Shown here: positions 35,811-46,307 of the stretch, piece by piece
Numbering within the stretch: position 1 is the stretch's first letter
Layout of the letters: each line of letters begins with the position of its first letter
Assembly (NCBI GenBank): GCA_949879795.1
Contig: CATLBR010000012.1
Location: 1-64,000 of the forward strand
Source of the DNA: an uncultured Hungatella sp.
GTDB lineage: Bacteria > Bacillota > Clostridia > Lachnospirales > Lachnospiraceae
Direction of reading: 5' to 3'
DNA: 64,000 nucleotides
Program-made: the position numbers and the translations under genes
Notes under the pieces: model-generated
The model's input: only the letters and a program-made list of their open reading frames with translations
Told to the model about the DNA's origin: nothing
Databases searched by the model: none

Positions 35811-37142
35811 ATGCTGATCAAACAGTTTTTTCGCTATATCATTCCGTCAATCCTGTCCATGCTGACATTTTCCGTTTACACCATGGTTGACGGAATTTTT
35901 GTGGCCAGGGGAGTGGGAGAAAAGGCCCTGGCCGCGGTGAACCTGTCCGCCCCGTACAATTCCTGCATGTTCGCCTGCGGGCTGCTGATCGCGGTGGGAA
36001 TGGCCACGGTGATCGCCGTGGAGCTGGGAAAAGGAGAGAAGGACAGGGCCAGCCGGCTGTTCACCCAGAATCTCCTGGTAACGGCGGCCGTTTCCATGGT
36101 CATAACGGCGGCAACCCTTTTAAATCTGGAGACCATCGCCCTGTTTCTGGGAGCGACGCAGGACACACTGTCCTCTGTGAAGGAGTATGTGGGCACGGTG
36201 TGTCCCTTTGCCCTGTTTTTCCTCTGCGCCTACAACATGGAAGTCCTCATAAAGACAGACGGTACGCCGGTGCTCTCCATGGCGGGGGTGATTCTGGCGG
36301 GTCTGACCAATATCGTTCTGGACTGGCTGTTTGTGATGATACTGGGATGGGGAGTCTGGGGGGCGGCTCTGGCCACAGGGCTGGCCCAGGCAGTGTCGGT
36401 GATGCTGTATATTGTCTATTTTACAAGATATTCCAAGGTCCTCCATTTCACCCGGTTCCGTTGGGACTTGAGGATTTACAGGCAGACCATTCCTCTGGGG
36501 GTGGGAGACGGGATCACGGAGTTCTCCAACGGGATCGTCATATTTCTTTTTAACCAGGCGATTTTGAGGCTTTTGGGGGAGGACGGGGTGGTGAGCTACA
36601 CGGTCATCGGGTACGTGAACACGCTGGTTTTGATGATGATGTCGGGAACCGCCCAGGGGATGCAGCCTGTGTGCAGCTTTTACTATGGCCGAGGGGAGTG
36701 GGATAACTGCAGGAAACTGAAAAATATGGGGCTTGCCACGGCTGTGGGATTTGGGGTTCTCAGCTGGCTTGCCTGTGTGTTGAGCGGGGGGGCGGTGGTG
36801 TCCCTGTTTCTTGAGAGGACGAGTCCTCTCTTTGAGGCCAGCGTCAAAGCCCTTGGAAAATATGGAAGCGCCTTTTTGATAATGGGTGTCAATGTGGTGA
36901 CAGGGGCATTTTTCACGTCTGTCTGCAAGGTTTCCATGGCGTTCCCTATCTCCCTGGGGAGAGGGCTGGTGTTCCCGGCGCTGTCTGTGGCCCTGGTGTT
37001 TCTTGCTGGAGACAGAGACATGATCTGGTACGCAGGGCTTATATCAGAGGGCATGTGCCTGATTATCACTCTGTGTTTCCTGCGGCTGTACGGAGGCCAC
37101 CGGGGCGGGGGCGAACGGAATAGAAAGCAGCAAAACCGCTAG
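35811..37142 (+). CDS. MATE-family multidrug/Na+ exporter
   Basis: 443-aa membrane protein with about twelve transmembrane helices in two repeats. Family features: YIIPSILSMLTFSVYTMVDGIFVARGVGEKALAAVNLS at the N-terminus and the second-repeat LGVGDGITEFSNGIVIFLFNQAI. It starts seven bases after pheT with GAGGAAGGG before it, so it is likely in the pheS-pheT transcript. Substrate cannot be told from the sequence. Confidence 0.93.
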   Translation: MLIKQFFRYIIPSILSMLTFSVYTMVDGIFVARGVGEKALAAVNLSAPYNSCMFACGLLIAVGMATVIAVELGKGEKDRASRLFTQNLLVTAAVSMVITAATLLNLETIALFLGATQDTLSSVKEYVGTVCPFALFFLCAYNMEVLIKTDGTPVLSMAGVILAGLTNIVLDWLFVMILGWGVWGAALATGLAQAVSVMLYIVYFTRYSKVLHFTRFRWDLRIYRQTIPLGVGDGITEFSNGIVIFLFNQAILRLLGEDGVVSYTVIGYVNTLVLMMMSGTAQGMQPVCSFYYGRGEWDNCRKLKNMGLATAVGFGVLSWLACVLSGGAVVSLFLERTSPLFEASVKALGKYGSAFLIMGVNVVTGAFFTSVCKVSMAFPISLGRGLVFPALSVALVFLAGDRDMIWYAGLISEGMCLIITLCFLRLYGGHRGGGERNRKQQNR

Positions 37143-37187
37143 GCGATGCTATTTGCCGTCCAAATGAAGCGGACCGAATAAAATATG

Positions 37188-38506
<1,319 letters not shown>

Positions 38507-38604
38507 GTGCTGTATCCTGGGACCGATTATGTCTCGACTCGGGGACCGAAGAACCAGGTGCCGAAAAAAACAGGGCAAAAACAGGACAAAAGTCAAACTT
38601 TCGG

Positions 38605-38633
38605 TTGTTTTTCAGGAAAAAGTGTGTTATGAT
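38605..38633 (+). promoter_or_regulatory. Probable vegetative promoter for secG
   Basis: TTGTTT (38605-38610), 17 bases, TATGAT (38628-38633), 32 bases before the secG ATG. Confidence 0.6.
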
Positions 38634-38665
38634 TACGATGTTTGACTATAGGAGGTGTGAAAAGT

Positions 38666-38896
38666 ATGCTGAAAACTATCTTGACCATCGTGTTCGTTGT
38701 TATATGTATAGCCCTTACCATTATCGTGCTGCTTCAGGAGGGCAAGTCTTCCGGTCTTGGTTCCATCAGCGGTATGGCCGACAGTTACTGGGGCAAGAAC
38801 AAGGCCCGTTCCATGGAAGGCAACCTGGAAAAGTTCACGAAGTTTGCGGCTGCGGCGGTACTGCTGCTGGCGTTGATTTTAAACGTAATCTGGTAA
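38666..38896 (+). CDS. secG: Preprotein translocase subunit SecG
   Basis: 76-aa SecG with two transmembrane helices: the first at about 2-22 and the second at about 54-75, with the conserved VLLQEGKSSGLGSISG loop in between. ATG at 38666 has GGAGGT nine bases upstream; a longer frame upstream includes the ribosome site and is rejected. secG before rnr-smpB-ssrA is a common Firmicutes order. Confidence 0.94.
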   Translation: MLKTILTIVFVVICIALTIIVLLQEGKSSGLGSISGMADSYWGKNKARSMEGNLEKFTKFAAAAVLLLALILNVIW

Positions 38897-39006
38897 GCCT
38901 GCATGCGCCCGGAGACGGACGCGCCGCCGCATACGAAAATCCTGCGGGCGCACTTGGCATCCCTGAATTGATGCCGCCTAATCGGCGGCGGACTTTCGAA
39001 GTAAGG
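38895..39006 (+). repeat. Dispersed structured repeat, copy A (between secG and rnr)
   Basis: One of four related copies in this window. Stem 1: TGCGCCCG (38904-38911) / CGGGCGCA (38945-38952). Hairpin 2: GCCGCC-TAATC-GGCGGC (38973-38989). GAAAATCC (38935-38942) in the loop of stem 1 is nearly complementary to GGACTTTC (38990-38997), allowing a pseudoknot or alternative fold. It begins at the secG stop codon. Confidence 0.8.
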
Positions 39007-39015
39007 AACAACACG

Positions 39016-39041
39016 ACACTCTTGGCAACAAGAGTGTTTTT
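39016..39041 (+). terminator. Intrinsic terminator between secG and rnr
   Basis: Stem ACACTCTTG / CAAGAGTGT (9 bp) with a GCAA loop and a T5 tail, ending only 24 bases before the rnr ATG. It either ends the secG transcript or attenuates rnr; no promoter is apparent between it and rnr. Confidence 0.85.
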
Positions 39042-39064
39042 CGTATCATGGAAAAGAGGAAGAC

Positions 39065-41209
39065 ATGACAGAAGAATTATTAAAACAGAGAAAGGCCATG
39101 CTGGAGGAACTGTTTCACGACAAAGGGTATACTCCCATGAAACTGAAGGAACTGGCTGTGCTGCTGGACATCCCCAAGTCCCAGAGGGAGGAATTGAAGG
39201 AGGTTCTGGATCTTCTCCTGTCAGAGGGGAAGGCCAGCGTGTCCAGGAAGGGCAAATACGGTCTTCCCCAGGAATTTGCCCAGTCAGGGATTTTCTCGGG
39301 CCACCCCAGAGGGTTTGGCTTTGTGACCGTGGAGGGTATGGAGCAGGATATCTTTATTCCCGCGGAGAAAACTGCAGGGGCCATGCATGGGGATAAGGTT
39401 CAGCTGGTGGTGGAAGAGGCCCAGGCAAAGGGGAAGCGGCAGGAGGGAGCCGTGGTAAAGATTCTGCAGCGGGCCAATGAGAACATCATCGGCTACTATC
39501 AGAAGAACAAAAATTTCGGTTTTGTGTTGCCGGACAACCAGAAGCTGACCCAGGACGTTTTTATTCCTCAGGGAAAGGATATGGGGGCTGTCACCGGCCA
39601 CAAGGTGGTGGCAAAGATCACGGATTTCGGAGGACCAAAGAAGAAGCCGGAGGGGGTCGTCACCGAGATCATCGGCCATGTCAACGACCCGGGCACAGAT
39701 ATCCTCTCCATCATCAAGGCCTACGGCCTGCCGGAGGAGTTTCCGCCCCAGGTGATGAGGCAGGCATCCCTGATGCCGGAACAGGTAGATGAGAGGGAGA
39801 CGGCGGGCAGGCTGGATCTGCGCCATCTTCCCACGGTGACCATCGACGGGGAGGATGCCAAAGATCTGGACGACGCCATCACCATCTCCAGGGAAAATGA
39901 GGATCATTACACCCTGGGAGTCCATATCGCGGACGTGACTCACTATGTCCGGGAGGGGAGTCCTCTGGACGAAGAGGCACTGAAAAGAGGGACCAGCGTG
40001 TACCTGGTGGACAGGGTGATTCCCATGCTTCCCCACAGGCTGTCCAACGGCATCTGCTCTCTCAACGCAGGGACGGACCGCCTGGCCCTCAGCTGTATCA
40101 TGGAGATTGACGGCAGGGGAACGGTTCTGGGCCATCAGATCGCGGAGACGGTCATCCGCGTGGACCGGCGCATGACCTACACGGCTGTCAACGCCATTGT
40201 CACGGACAGGGATCATGACACCATGAAAGAGTATGAGGAATTTGTCCCCATGTTCGATCTGATGAAAGAGCTGGCGGATATTCTCAGGGCCAGACGGAGG
40301 CAGCGGGGGTCTATAGATTTTGATTTCCCGGAGAGCAAGATCGTTCTGGACGACAGAGGGAAACCTCTGGAGATCAAGCCCTATGAGCGGAACGCGGCCA
40401 CCAGGATCATCGAGGACTTTATGCTCATGGCCAATGAGACCATCGCCGAGAATTATTTCTGGCAGGAGATGCCTTTCGTTTACCGGACTCACGATTACCC
40501 GGATCCGGAAAAGATGAAAAAGCTGGGCACATTTATCAACAATTTCGGATATACTATCAGAACCCAGAACGGTGAGGTCCACCCCAAGGAGATTCAGAAA
40601 CTTCTGGACAGGATCGAAGGAACGCCTGAGGAGGCTCTCATCAGCCGCCTGACTCTGCGGTCCATGAGGCAGGCCAAGTACGGGACCATCTGCACCGGCC
40701 ACTACGGCCTGGCGGCCAACTACTATACGCATTTTACGTCACCCATCCGCAGATATCCGGATCTGCAGATCCACAGGATCATCAAGGAGAACCTGCGGGA
40801 CGGACTGGGCGAAAAACGGATCGCCCACTACGACAAGATTCTTCCGCAGGTGGCCATCCAGTGTTCTACCATGGAGCGGCGGGCCGACGAGGCGGAGAGG
40901 GAGACCGACAAGCTGAAAAAATGCGAATATATGTCCCGCCGCATAGGAGAGATCTATGAAGGAGCCATCTCCGGTGTTACAACCTGGGGACTTTACGTGG
41001 AACTGCCCAACACGGTGGAAGGGCTTGTGCGGGTCAGCGAGCTGAAGGGCGACTATTTTATTTTTGATGAGGAACACATGGAGATGGTGGGGGAGACTAC
41101 CAACATCAGATACAAGTTGGGTCAGAAGGTCCGAATTATGGTGGCGGGCACCGACAAAATGACCAGAACTATCGATTTTGTGCTGTGTGAGGACCCGCAG
41201 GAAGATTAA
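39065..41209 (+). CDS. rnr: Ribonuclease R
   Basis: 714-aa 3'-5' exoribonuclease. Domains: N-terminal winged helix (about 1-75), two cold-shock OB folds (about 75-230), RNB catalytic domain (about 255-580) with [16 protein letters not shown] (metal-binding Asp), and S1 domain (about 625-705; [33 protein letters not shown]). In bacteria RNase R works with SmpB-tmRNA in removing faulty mRNAs, and the next genes are smpB and ssrA. GAGGAAGA precedes the ATG. Confidence 0.97.
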   Translation: MTEELLKQRKAMLEELFHDKGYTPMKLKELAVLLDIPKSQREELKEVLDLLLSEGKASVSRKGKYGLPQEFAQSGIFSGHPRGFGFVTVEGMEQDIFIPAEKTAGAMHGDKVQLVVEEAQAKGKRQEGAVVKILQRANENIIGYYQKNKNFGFVLPDNQKLTQDVFIPQGKDMGAVTGHKVVAKITDFGGPKKKPEGVVTEIIGHVNDPGTDILSIIKAYGLPEEFPPQVMRQASLMPEQVDERETAGRLDLRHLPTVTIDGEDAKDLDDAITISRENEDHYTLGVHIADVTHYVREGSPLDEEALKRGTSVYLVDRVIPMLPHRLSNGICSLNAGTDRLALSCIMEIDGRGTVLGHQIAETVIRVDRRMTYTAVNAIVTDRDHDTMKEYEEFVPMFDLMKELADILRARRRQRGSIDFDFPESKIVLDDRGKPLEIKPYERNAATRIIEDFMLMANETIAENYFWQEMPFVYRTHDYPDPEKMKKLGTFINNFGYTIRTQNGEVHPKEIQKLLDRIEGTPEEALISRLTLRSMRQAKYGTICTGHYGLAANYYTHFTSPIRRYPDLQIHRIIKENLRDGLGEKRIAHYDKILPQVAIQCSTMERRADEAERETDKLKKCEYMSRRIGEIYEGAISGVTTWGLYVELPNTVEGLVRVSELKGDYFIFDEEHMEMVGETTNIRYKLGQKVRIMVAGTDKMTRTIDFVLCEDPQED

Positions 41210-41226
41210 AAAGGGGAAACGAGATT

Positions 41227-41691
41227 ATGGGGAAACAGACAACAAAGCTCATCGCCAACAACAAGAAGGCGTATCATGACTACTTTATTGAGGATAAGTA
41301 CGAGACAGGGATCGAGCTGTTCGGCACAGAGGTTAAGTCCATCCGCATGGGAAAGTGCAGCATCAAGGAATCATTTATCCGCATCGAGAAGGGGGAGGTG
41401 TACGTCTACGGGATGCACATCAACCCCTATGAGAAGGGGAATATTTTCAACAAGGATCCCCTCAGGCCCAGGAAACTTCTGCTTCACAAGTCGGAGATCA
41501 CAAAGCTGGGAGCCAAGATCGCGGAGAAGGGGTATACCCTGGTGCCTCTGCAGGTGTATTTTAAGGGCAGCCTGGTGAAGGTGGAGATCGGGCTGGCCAA
41601 GGGCAAGAAGCTGTATGACAAGAGAGACGACATTGCCAGGAAGGACCAGAAGAGAGAGATCGAGAGGGAGATGAAGCAGTCGCTGCGGTGA
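41227..41691 (+). CDS. smpB: SsrA-binding protein SmpB
   Basis: 154-aa tmRNA partner for ribosome rescue. Motifs [41 protein letters not shown] and a C-terminal tail ([20 protein letters not shown]) that enters the mRNA channel. It starts 17 bases after rnr. The tmRNA gene follows after about 100 bases. Confidence 0.98.
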   Translation: MGKQTTKLIANNKKAYHDYFIEDKYETGIELFGTEVKSIRMGKCSIKESFIRIEKGEVYVYGMHINPYEKGNIFNKDPLRPRKLLLHKSEITKLGAKIAEKGYTLVPLQVYFKGSLVKVEIGLAKGKKLYDKRDDIARKDQKREIEREMKQSLR

Positions 41692-41740
41692 CGGATATAT
41701 GCTTTGACTGTAAAGTAAAAAAATTGTAAAAATTTTGTAT

Positions 41741-41769
41741 TTGACATTCGGTGATAAGTGTAGTAGTAT
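41741..41769 (+). promoter_or_regulatory. Promoter of ssrA
   Basis: TTGACA (41741-41746), 17 bases, TAGTAT (41764-41769), 21 bases before the mature tmRNA 5' end. Confidence 0.8.
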
Positions 41770-41790
41770 ATCCTTACCATATCCAGTAAG

Positions 41791-42127
41791 GGGCCTGTAC
41801 TGGTTTCGACAGGGGTCATGCAGCTGGTGAAGCTATCCGCATGCGATGCGTCAAATGGCAAAATTAAATATAAACGCTGAAGATAATTTAGCATACGCTG
41901 CTTAATTGCAGCCGTCAGCCTTAATGCACTCACACATTAAGAACCTGGCGTCGACTATGTGAGAAACGACATGTGCAAAGCTTTGAGCATGTGGGCGTAT
42001 GATGAAGCTACTGAAACCGCCAGAGCGTCAGTCCCCGGGCGGCGGAGGGAATGTCAATCGGCTGACTATGATAGTAGAAGAACAGGGAATTGATTTTTGG
42101 ACACGGGTTCAAATCCCGTCAGGTCCA
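41791..42127 (+). ncRNA. ssrA: Transfer-messenger RNA
   Basis: The 5' end GGGCCTG (41791-41797) pairs with CAGGTCC (42120-42126), followed by discriminator A; CCA is not encoded. The T-arm is seen in GACACGGGTTCAAATCCCGTC. The tag reading frame at 41858-41905 starts at GCA and encodes AKLNINAEDNLAYAA then TAA, a tag ending AYAA instead of the common ALAA. Standard one-piece form. Confidence 0.95.
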
Positions 42128-42133
42128 CTCGTT

Positions 42134-42191
42134 AAAAACCCTTGGAGACAGAGGATTCTTTGATGAATGCCGTGTTTTCGAGGGTTTTTTT
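42134..42191 (+). terminator. Terminator of ssrA
   Basis: AAAAACCCTTG (from 42134) pairs with CGAGGGTTTTT (ending 42189), followed by more T. The loop is long (about 34 bases) but the stem-T tail geometry fits. Confidence 0.7.
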
Positions 42192-42271
42192 GTGTATAAA
42201 GCAGTCCCCCAAGGGAATATGTTTACCGCAAAAAAGCACAAATATATTGCAAATTAGATGGAGAAGTGATT

Positions 42272-43570
42272 ATGGAAAATAAAATCGCTATACAAGATTT
42301 TGGACCAGTAAAAAAGGCGCAGATAAATTTAAATAAAAATTTTCAGATATTTATAGGTGCTCAGGCTTCTGGCAAAAGTACAATTTGTAAGGTGGTATAT
42401 TTTGTTCAAAAGATAAGAGATTATACTTTAGATTATCTGATGGATGCAGCACAGTTTACACAGAATCATAAAAATGAGTATTTCAATAATTATTTGAAAT
42501 ATTTGACAAAGCAATTTATGGGGTGCTTTGGGAAAACTAAACATATGCAGAAATTTAACATTTCCTATATGTTTGCGGGAAAACATATTAATATTTTCTT
42601 GAACCCTGATGGCTATGTACGATTTTCTATTGATGCTAAATTAAAAGAAGAACTTCTAGGGTTGATAAATGAGGCTTCTGAAATGTTTTTAAATAATTTC
42701 AATACAAAGAGTCTGTTGGATAATATAACTGCTGTGGCGGTAATGAAACGCCATTTAAATGAACGGTTGTTTTTAGTATTTCAAAACAATAATGAAATTA
42801 TTTACATCCCAGCCGGAAGAAGTTTGTTAGCAACCATGTCTGAGCAGTTACAAGATGTTTCTACTGATGAGATGGATTTGACTATGCAGGAATTTATTAA
42901 ACTGATAAAAATAACAAAAAATAAATTTGGAACTAAAATTCCGGAAATGATTAAAGATTATGTAAAAACGATTAAAGGTCAGATAAATAATGCGGCGGTA
43001 GACCAGGCATATGAATTGATTAAGAAAATTCTGAAAGCAGACTATATAAGCGGCAATGATGGTGAAAAAATTTATTTTGATGAGCATCATTGGGTTAAAC
43101 TGATGTATGGTTCGTCGGGTCAGCAGGAAGTATTGTGGATATTGATGCTTGCCTTTGCAACAATTTTGGAAAAGAATAAATCATTTATTATAATTGAAGA
43201 ACCAGAAGCACACTTATTTCCGATTGCACAAAAGGATGTTATGAGTCTTATTTCGTTAATGATAAATTCAACGAATAGTAAGGTTATTATAACAACACAT
43301 AGTCCATATATACTTACTTCTACGAATATATTATTGTATTCGCAAAAAGTCGAAAATCAGCATACAAAGTTGAATAAGGTTGTTATTCCTTCAAATTTAA
43401 GAGTGTCTTATGAAAACTTCGCTGCCTATAAAGTGGACAATTCTGAAAGGGTGTTGGAACCTTTGTTAGATGAGGAAAGTCATATGATTAATACAAATTA
43501 TATTGATGAAGTATCGTCTATTACAAATAGTGAACTTGATGAGCTTATTACCATGGAGATAGATGAATGA
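42272..43570 (+). CDS. AAA/ABC-type ATPase of the OLD/RecF-like superfamily, candidate defence gene
   Basis: 432 aa, AT-rich and unlike neighbouring genes. Walker A at G29-AQASGKST37, ABC-like signature YGSSGQQEVLWIL (about residue 275), Walker B FIIIEEPEAHLF at 305-316 (E309/E310), and the H-switch VIITTHSPYIL. This set marks the AAA_15/AAA_21 ATPases found in anti-phage pairs. The ATG at 42272 (GGAGAAG before it) is preferred over GTG 42266. Coupled by a 4-base overlap to a nuclease-like gene. It lies just 3' of ssrA, a common integration site, but no integrase is present. Confidence 0.8.
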   Translation: MENKIAIQDFGPVKKAQINLNKNFQIFIGAQASGKSTICKVVYFVQKIRDYTLDYLMDAAQFTQNHKNEYFNNYLKYLTKQFMGCFGKTKHMQKFNISYMFAGKHINIFLNPDGYVRFSIDAKLKEELLGLINEASEMFLNNFNTKSLLDNITAVAVMKRHLNERLFLVFQNNNEIIYIPAGRSLLATMSEQLQDVSTDEMDLTMQEFIKLIKITKNKFGTKIPEMIKDYVKTIKGQINNAAVDQAYELIKKILKADYISGNDGEKIYFDEHHWVKLMYGSSGQQEVLWILMLAFATILEKNKSFIIIEEPEAHLFPIAQKDVMSLISLMINSTNSKVIITTHSPYILTSTNILLYSQKVENQHTKLNKVVIPSNLRVSYENFAAYKVDNSERVLEPLLDEESHMINTNYIDEVSSITNSELDELITMEIDE

Positions 43571-44100
43571 TTTGTAGAAAATTAGAAGAATGTATTAATG
43601 GAGAACTGCAAAGGAATTCTTTGCGGAAATGTGATAATAAAAATAGGATGAACTGTATTGAGTCATCGGATAGACGCTCGGCAGTAAAGTGTGAAGAGAA
43701 TAAAAAGAGATATGTATTCGAAAATACGAAAAAAAACCATGTGATTTTATATAAAATGGATGGTGGGATAATAGTGGAAGATAAGTCTGTTCCATTAAAT
43801 ACGAGTAAATGTGATTATGTGTTTATCATTGGTGATGCAACTGCAAGTGTTGTTTTAACAGAACTTAAAGGTGTTAATGTGTCCAAAGCGTTGATTCAGC
43901 TTAAGGGAACTTTATTATTATATAAAAGTGTTTTTTGTAAATTTGGACATGTATTTGCAAGAGCAATAGTGACATCTTCAACACCAAATCTAAAAGCGAG
44001 TCCGGAATATGTTAATTTGGAACGGATGATTCGCAGAGATTATAAAGGAAATATAAAAATTGTTGAGAAACAATTTATTGAAAAGGATATAGAACTATAG
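43567..44100 (+). CDS. Small protein with PD-(D/E)XK nuclease-like pattern, partner of the ATPase
   Basis: 177 aa, no recognised family. Residues D83 (CDYVFII), E99-L-K101 (VLTELKG) and Q111 (ALIQLKGT) fit the D...ExK...Q pattern of PD-(D/E)XK nucleases, on strands of the right spacing. The N-terminal 45 residues are polar and Cys/Arg-rich. It overlaps the ATPase stop (ATGA), implying a two-gene system. Nuclease activity is inference; the fold should be tested by structure prediction. Confidence 0.55.
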   Translation: MICRKLEECINGELQRNSLRKCDNKNRMNCIESSDRRSAVKCEENKKRYVFENTKKNHVILYKMDGGIIVEDKSVPLNTSKCDYVFIIGDATASVVLTELKGVNVSKALIQLKGTLLLYKSVFCKFGHVFARAIVTSSTPNLKASPEYVNLERMIRRDYKGNIKIVEKQFIEKDIEL

Positions 44101-44336
44101 GCCGTTACATACAAATGGACGACTGTTCCAGATCTTTTTTGAGAGAATTGGAGTGATAAAGAACGATGGTTTTGTCGGTCAGTTGATTTATTTTTTAGTT
44201 TTATATGAGAGTCATTCTGGCTGACTTCTATGAAACCATGTTGATTGAGATATTTTCATGAATAAATCCTCTCTATCTGTCATATAATGGCAGTAAACGG
44301 ACAACCGTAATATGATATGATATCAGGAGGGCGAAC

Positions 44337-44591
44337 ATGGAGAGAAGACACAGAAGAACCAAGAGAGAGAAGCTGGAAGACGAACTGACCAGCACAGAGG
44401 CGGCGATCGAGCAGTACCGGGCGGCGATCGCCGCTATGGAAGAGAAACGCCAGTCTCTTCTCGAGGAGATCGAGTCAGAACATATCAAGGAAGTGACAAA
44501 ACTTTTAAAGGAAAAGAATATGTCTGTGAACCAGCTGAAAGATTTGCTGGGGGACATGACAAGCGAAGAGCTGGAGAGGCAGGGCGCATAA
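44337..44591 (+). CDS. Small coiled-coil protein, DUF4315-like
   Basis: 84 aa: a long charged helix (about 5-50; EKLEDELTSTEAAIEQYRAAIAAMEEKRQSLLEEIE) then EHIKEVTKLLKEKNMSVNQLKDLL. The form resembles DUF4315 proteins often found on mobile elements. GGAGG lies seven bases before the ATG. GC content returns to chromosomal level. No function known. Confidence 0.65.
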   Translation: MERRHRRTKREKLEDELTSTEAAIEQYRAAIAAMEEKRQSLLEEIESEHIKEVTKLLKEKNMSVNQLKDLLGDMTSEELERQGA

Positions 44592-44718
44592 GTCCTGCTT
44601 TTTTGACGCAGAATCCAAGACAGCAGGATTTCACAGATATTTCACAAATTCGACAACAAATGAACGCAATTTCTATTTATGCTGATGTAAATACAGATAC
44701 AAGGAGACAGCAGACCAT

Positions 44719-44946
44719 ATGGAACAAGAAGTATTGACATCTGAAGAGACAAGGAGCGAGGAAGAGATCGATTTTGTAAAAGAATTCGAGACAGATATAT
44801 TTCTGAGAACCCAGATCAGTGTTCCAGGAGAAGATTCACCGAACCGCATCCCAAGTTTTGCCCACGGCCACACCGCCTACCAGACCATAGCCGAGGCAGA
44901 CACCCTTTCAAAAAACAAAAGGCCCCAAACCTCCAAAAAAGCCTGA
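44719..44946 (+). CDS. Hypothetical acidic protein
   Basis: 75 aa, strongly acidic at the N-terminus (EVLTSEETRSEEEIDFVKEFE), polar elsewhere, no motif recognised. An AGGAG lies 12 bases before the ATG, rather far. Could be a chance frame. Confidence 0.35.
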   Translation: MEQEVLTSEETRSEEEIDFVKEFETDIFLRTQISVPGEDSPNRIPSFAHGHTAYQTIAEADTLSKNKRPQTSKKA

Positions 44947-44992
44947 CCCCACCAATCCCCTGTACATTCCCTCCCCATAGAATAAAAAATAC

Positions 44993-45021
44993 TAGACTAA
45001 GTCCTTGAGGGAGGGTATAAT
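44993..45021 (+). promoter_or_regulatory. Possible promoter leading into a 24-bp hairpin
   Basis: TAGACT (44993-44998), 17 bases, TATAAT (45016-45021). Transcription from here would give a short hairpin RNA ending at about 45110. Confidence 0.4.
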
Positions 45022-45045
45022 CTTCACGTAAGCAACAAGCAGTGC

Positions 45046-45110
45046 GAAAAAAGGCAGGCAAGAAGTTTCGTCGTGCTCGCACGCAAGAAACTTCTTGCCT
45101 GCCTTTTTTC
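45046..45110. terminator. Perfect 24-bp inverted repeat with A/T tracts at the base
   Basis: Left arm 45046-45069 and right arm 45087-45110 are exact complements, including six A and six T at the base, and the loop has a second CGTGC/GCACG stem. It would act as a strong terminator on either strand. Confidence 0.85.
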
Positions 45111-45114
45111 ATAG

Positions 45115-45491
45115 GGCGCGAGCCCGTGAGCGAGGAGCCGCGAAGCGGATTCGAGCGTAGCACTGCGCCGCCGCGGGAGGCCCAAAAGCCAAGATATTGC
45201 CAGGCCACAAGCCCATGGGCCAAGAAGCCGCCAAGCAGATTGGAGCGTAGCACTGCGCCGCCGCGGGAGGCCCAAAAGCCAAGATATTCCCAGGGCTGCG
45301 ACCCCATGGGCCAAGAAGCCGCCAAGCAGATTGGAGCGTAACACTGTGCCGCCGCGGGTGCGCAAAGTCAATCTATTGCCAGGCCACAAGCCCATGGGCC
45401 AAGAAGCCGCGAAGCAGATTGGAGCGTAGCACTACGCCCCTGCGGGCCCCCAAGTCAATCTATTCCCAAGGCCGCGAGCCCCCGCCGCACT
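45115..45491. repeat. Tandem repeat, four copies of about 90 bp
   Basis: The marker GAGCGTAG (or GAGCGTAA) recurs at 45153, 45243, 45334 and 45422, giving periods of 90, 91 and 88 bases. Units also share CCCATGGGCCAAGAAGCCGC, GCAGATTGGAGCG and CCGCCGCGGG. A partial fifth unit starts near 45480. The period is close to a multiple of three, which opens long meaningless frames on both strands. It sits between the 24-bp hairpin and the next gene. Confidence 0.9.
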
Positions 45492-45528
45492 GTCACACAA
45501 AGAGAGGGAGAAAAAGGAGGATCGAGTA

Positions 45529-46185
45529 ATGGAGGGTAAGAAAAAAGATTTGGTGATGAGAATCGTGCTGGTGGTTGCCGCCAACCTGATACTGGGAGGC
45601 GGAATATCCCTGTTGAGGCTGTCCGGTTTCGGCACAGATCCCTACACCTGTATGAATCTAGGGGTGAGCAGTCATCTGGGTATCGGCCTGGGCCTATACC
45701 AGGTGATATTCAACACCATCCTGTTTATTCCGGTATTCATTCTGGACCGGAAAAGTTTCGGCATAGGGGCGCTGGTCAATATGTTCGGTCTGGGATATTT
45801 CATAGAATTCTATATGTTTCTGCTGGCAGCTGCAGGAATTACCATCGAGGGTCTGGCAGGAAACACAGTGATCCGAATCGCCCTTCTGGTGGCGGGGGTT
45901 CTAGTGGTATGCTTCGGCATAGCCTTGTACATGTTCTGCAACCTGGGGGCTGCTCCCTATGATCGTCTGGGCGTGATCATAGAAACATATTCTCACAAGA
46001 AAATTAAATTTAAGTGGGCCAGAATCGCCATGGATCTCACAAGTATCGCCGTGGGCATTCTGACAGGGAGTGTGATAGGTGTGGGCACGGTGGTGGTGGC
46101 CTTTTTCACCGGACCGATTGTCAGCTTTTTCAGGGAGAAAGCCGTCATTCCCCTGGTGAAAAAACTGGGAATTCAAGAGAAGTAA
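45529..46185 (+). CDS. YczE/YitT-like integral membrane protein
   Basis: 218 aa, about five or six transmembrane helices. LILGGGISLLRLSGFGTDPYTCMNLGVSSHLGIGLGLYQ and the repeat-like ALYMFCNLGAAPYDRLGVIIE match the YczE/YyaS family of unknown function. AGGAGG lies shortly before the ATG. It follows the tandem repeat. Confidence 0.8.
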   Translation: MEGKKKDLVMRIVLVVAANLILGGGISLLRLSGFGTDPYTCMNLGVSSHLGIGLGLYQVIFNTILFIPVFILDRKSFGIGALVNMFGLGYFIEFYMFLLAAAGITIEGLAGNTVIRIALLVAGVLVVCFGIALYMFCNLGAAPYDRLGVIIETYSHKKIKFKWARIAMDLTSIAVGILTGSVIGVGTVVVAFFTGPIVSFFREKAVIPLVKKLGIQEK

Positions 46186-46268
46186 TAATACACAACGCCT
46201 CATACAGGAATTGAGGCCGAAGAAAAACAGATCGGACAAAAACAGGGACAGAAACAGTAAAAAACCGG

Positions 46269-46297
46269 TTGACAGACAGGCTTTTTTGTCTGATAAT
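46269..46297 (+). promoter_or_regulatory. Promoter for ilvE
   Basis: TTGACA (46269-46274), 17 bases, GATAAT (46292-46297). The resulting leader (about 145 bases) contains repeat copy B. Confidence 0.7.
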
Positions 46298-46307
46298 TGT
46301 TCACAGT

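Noticed and set aside
39284-40732. 482-codon open frame on the minus strand
   Set aside because: It is wholly antisense to rnr, has no ribosome site and its translation is His/Gln/Leu-rich without any domain. rnr itself is unmistakable.
42134-44336. Genomic island borders at ssrA
   Set aside because: The AT-rich pair next to ssrA looks acquired, but I see no integrase and no second copy of the ssrA 3' end downstream, so no attachment sites are annotated.
44816-45341. Frames through the tandem repeat on both strands (for example 45042-45341 plus and 44816-45325 minus)
   Set aside because: They follow from a repeat period near 90, have no ribosome site, and start inside the 24-bp hairpin or the neighbouring gene.
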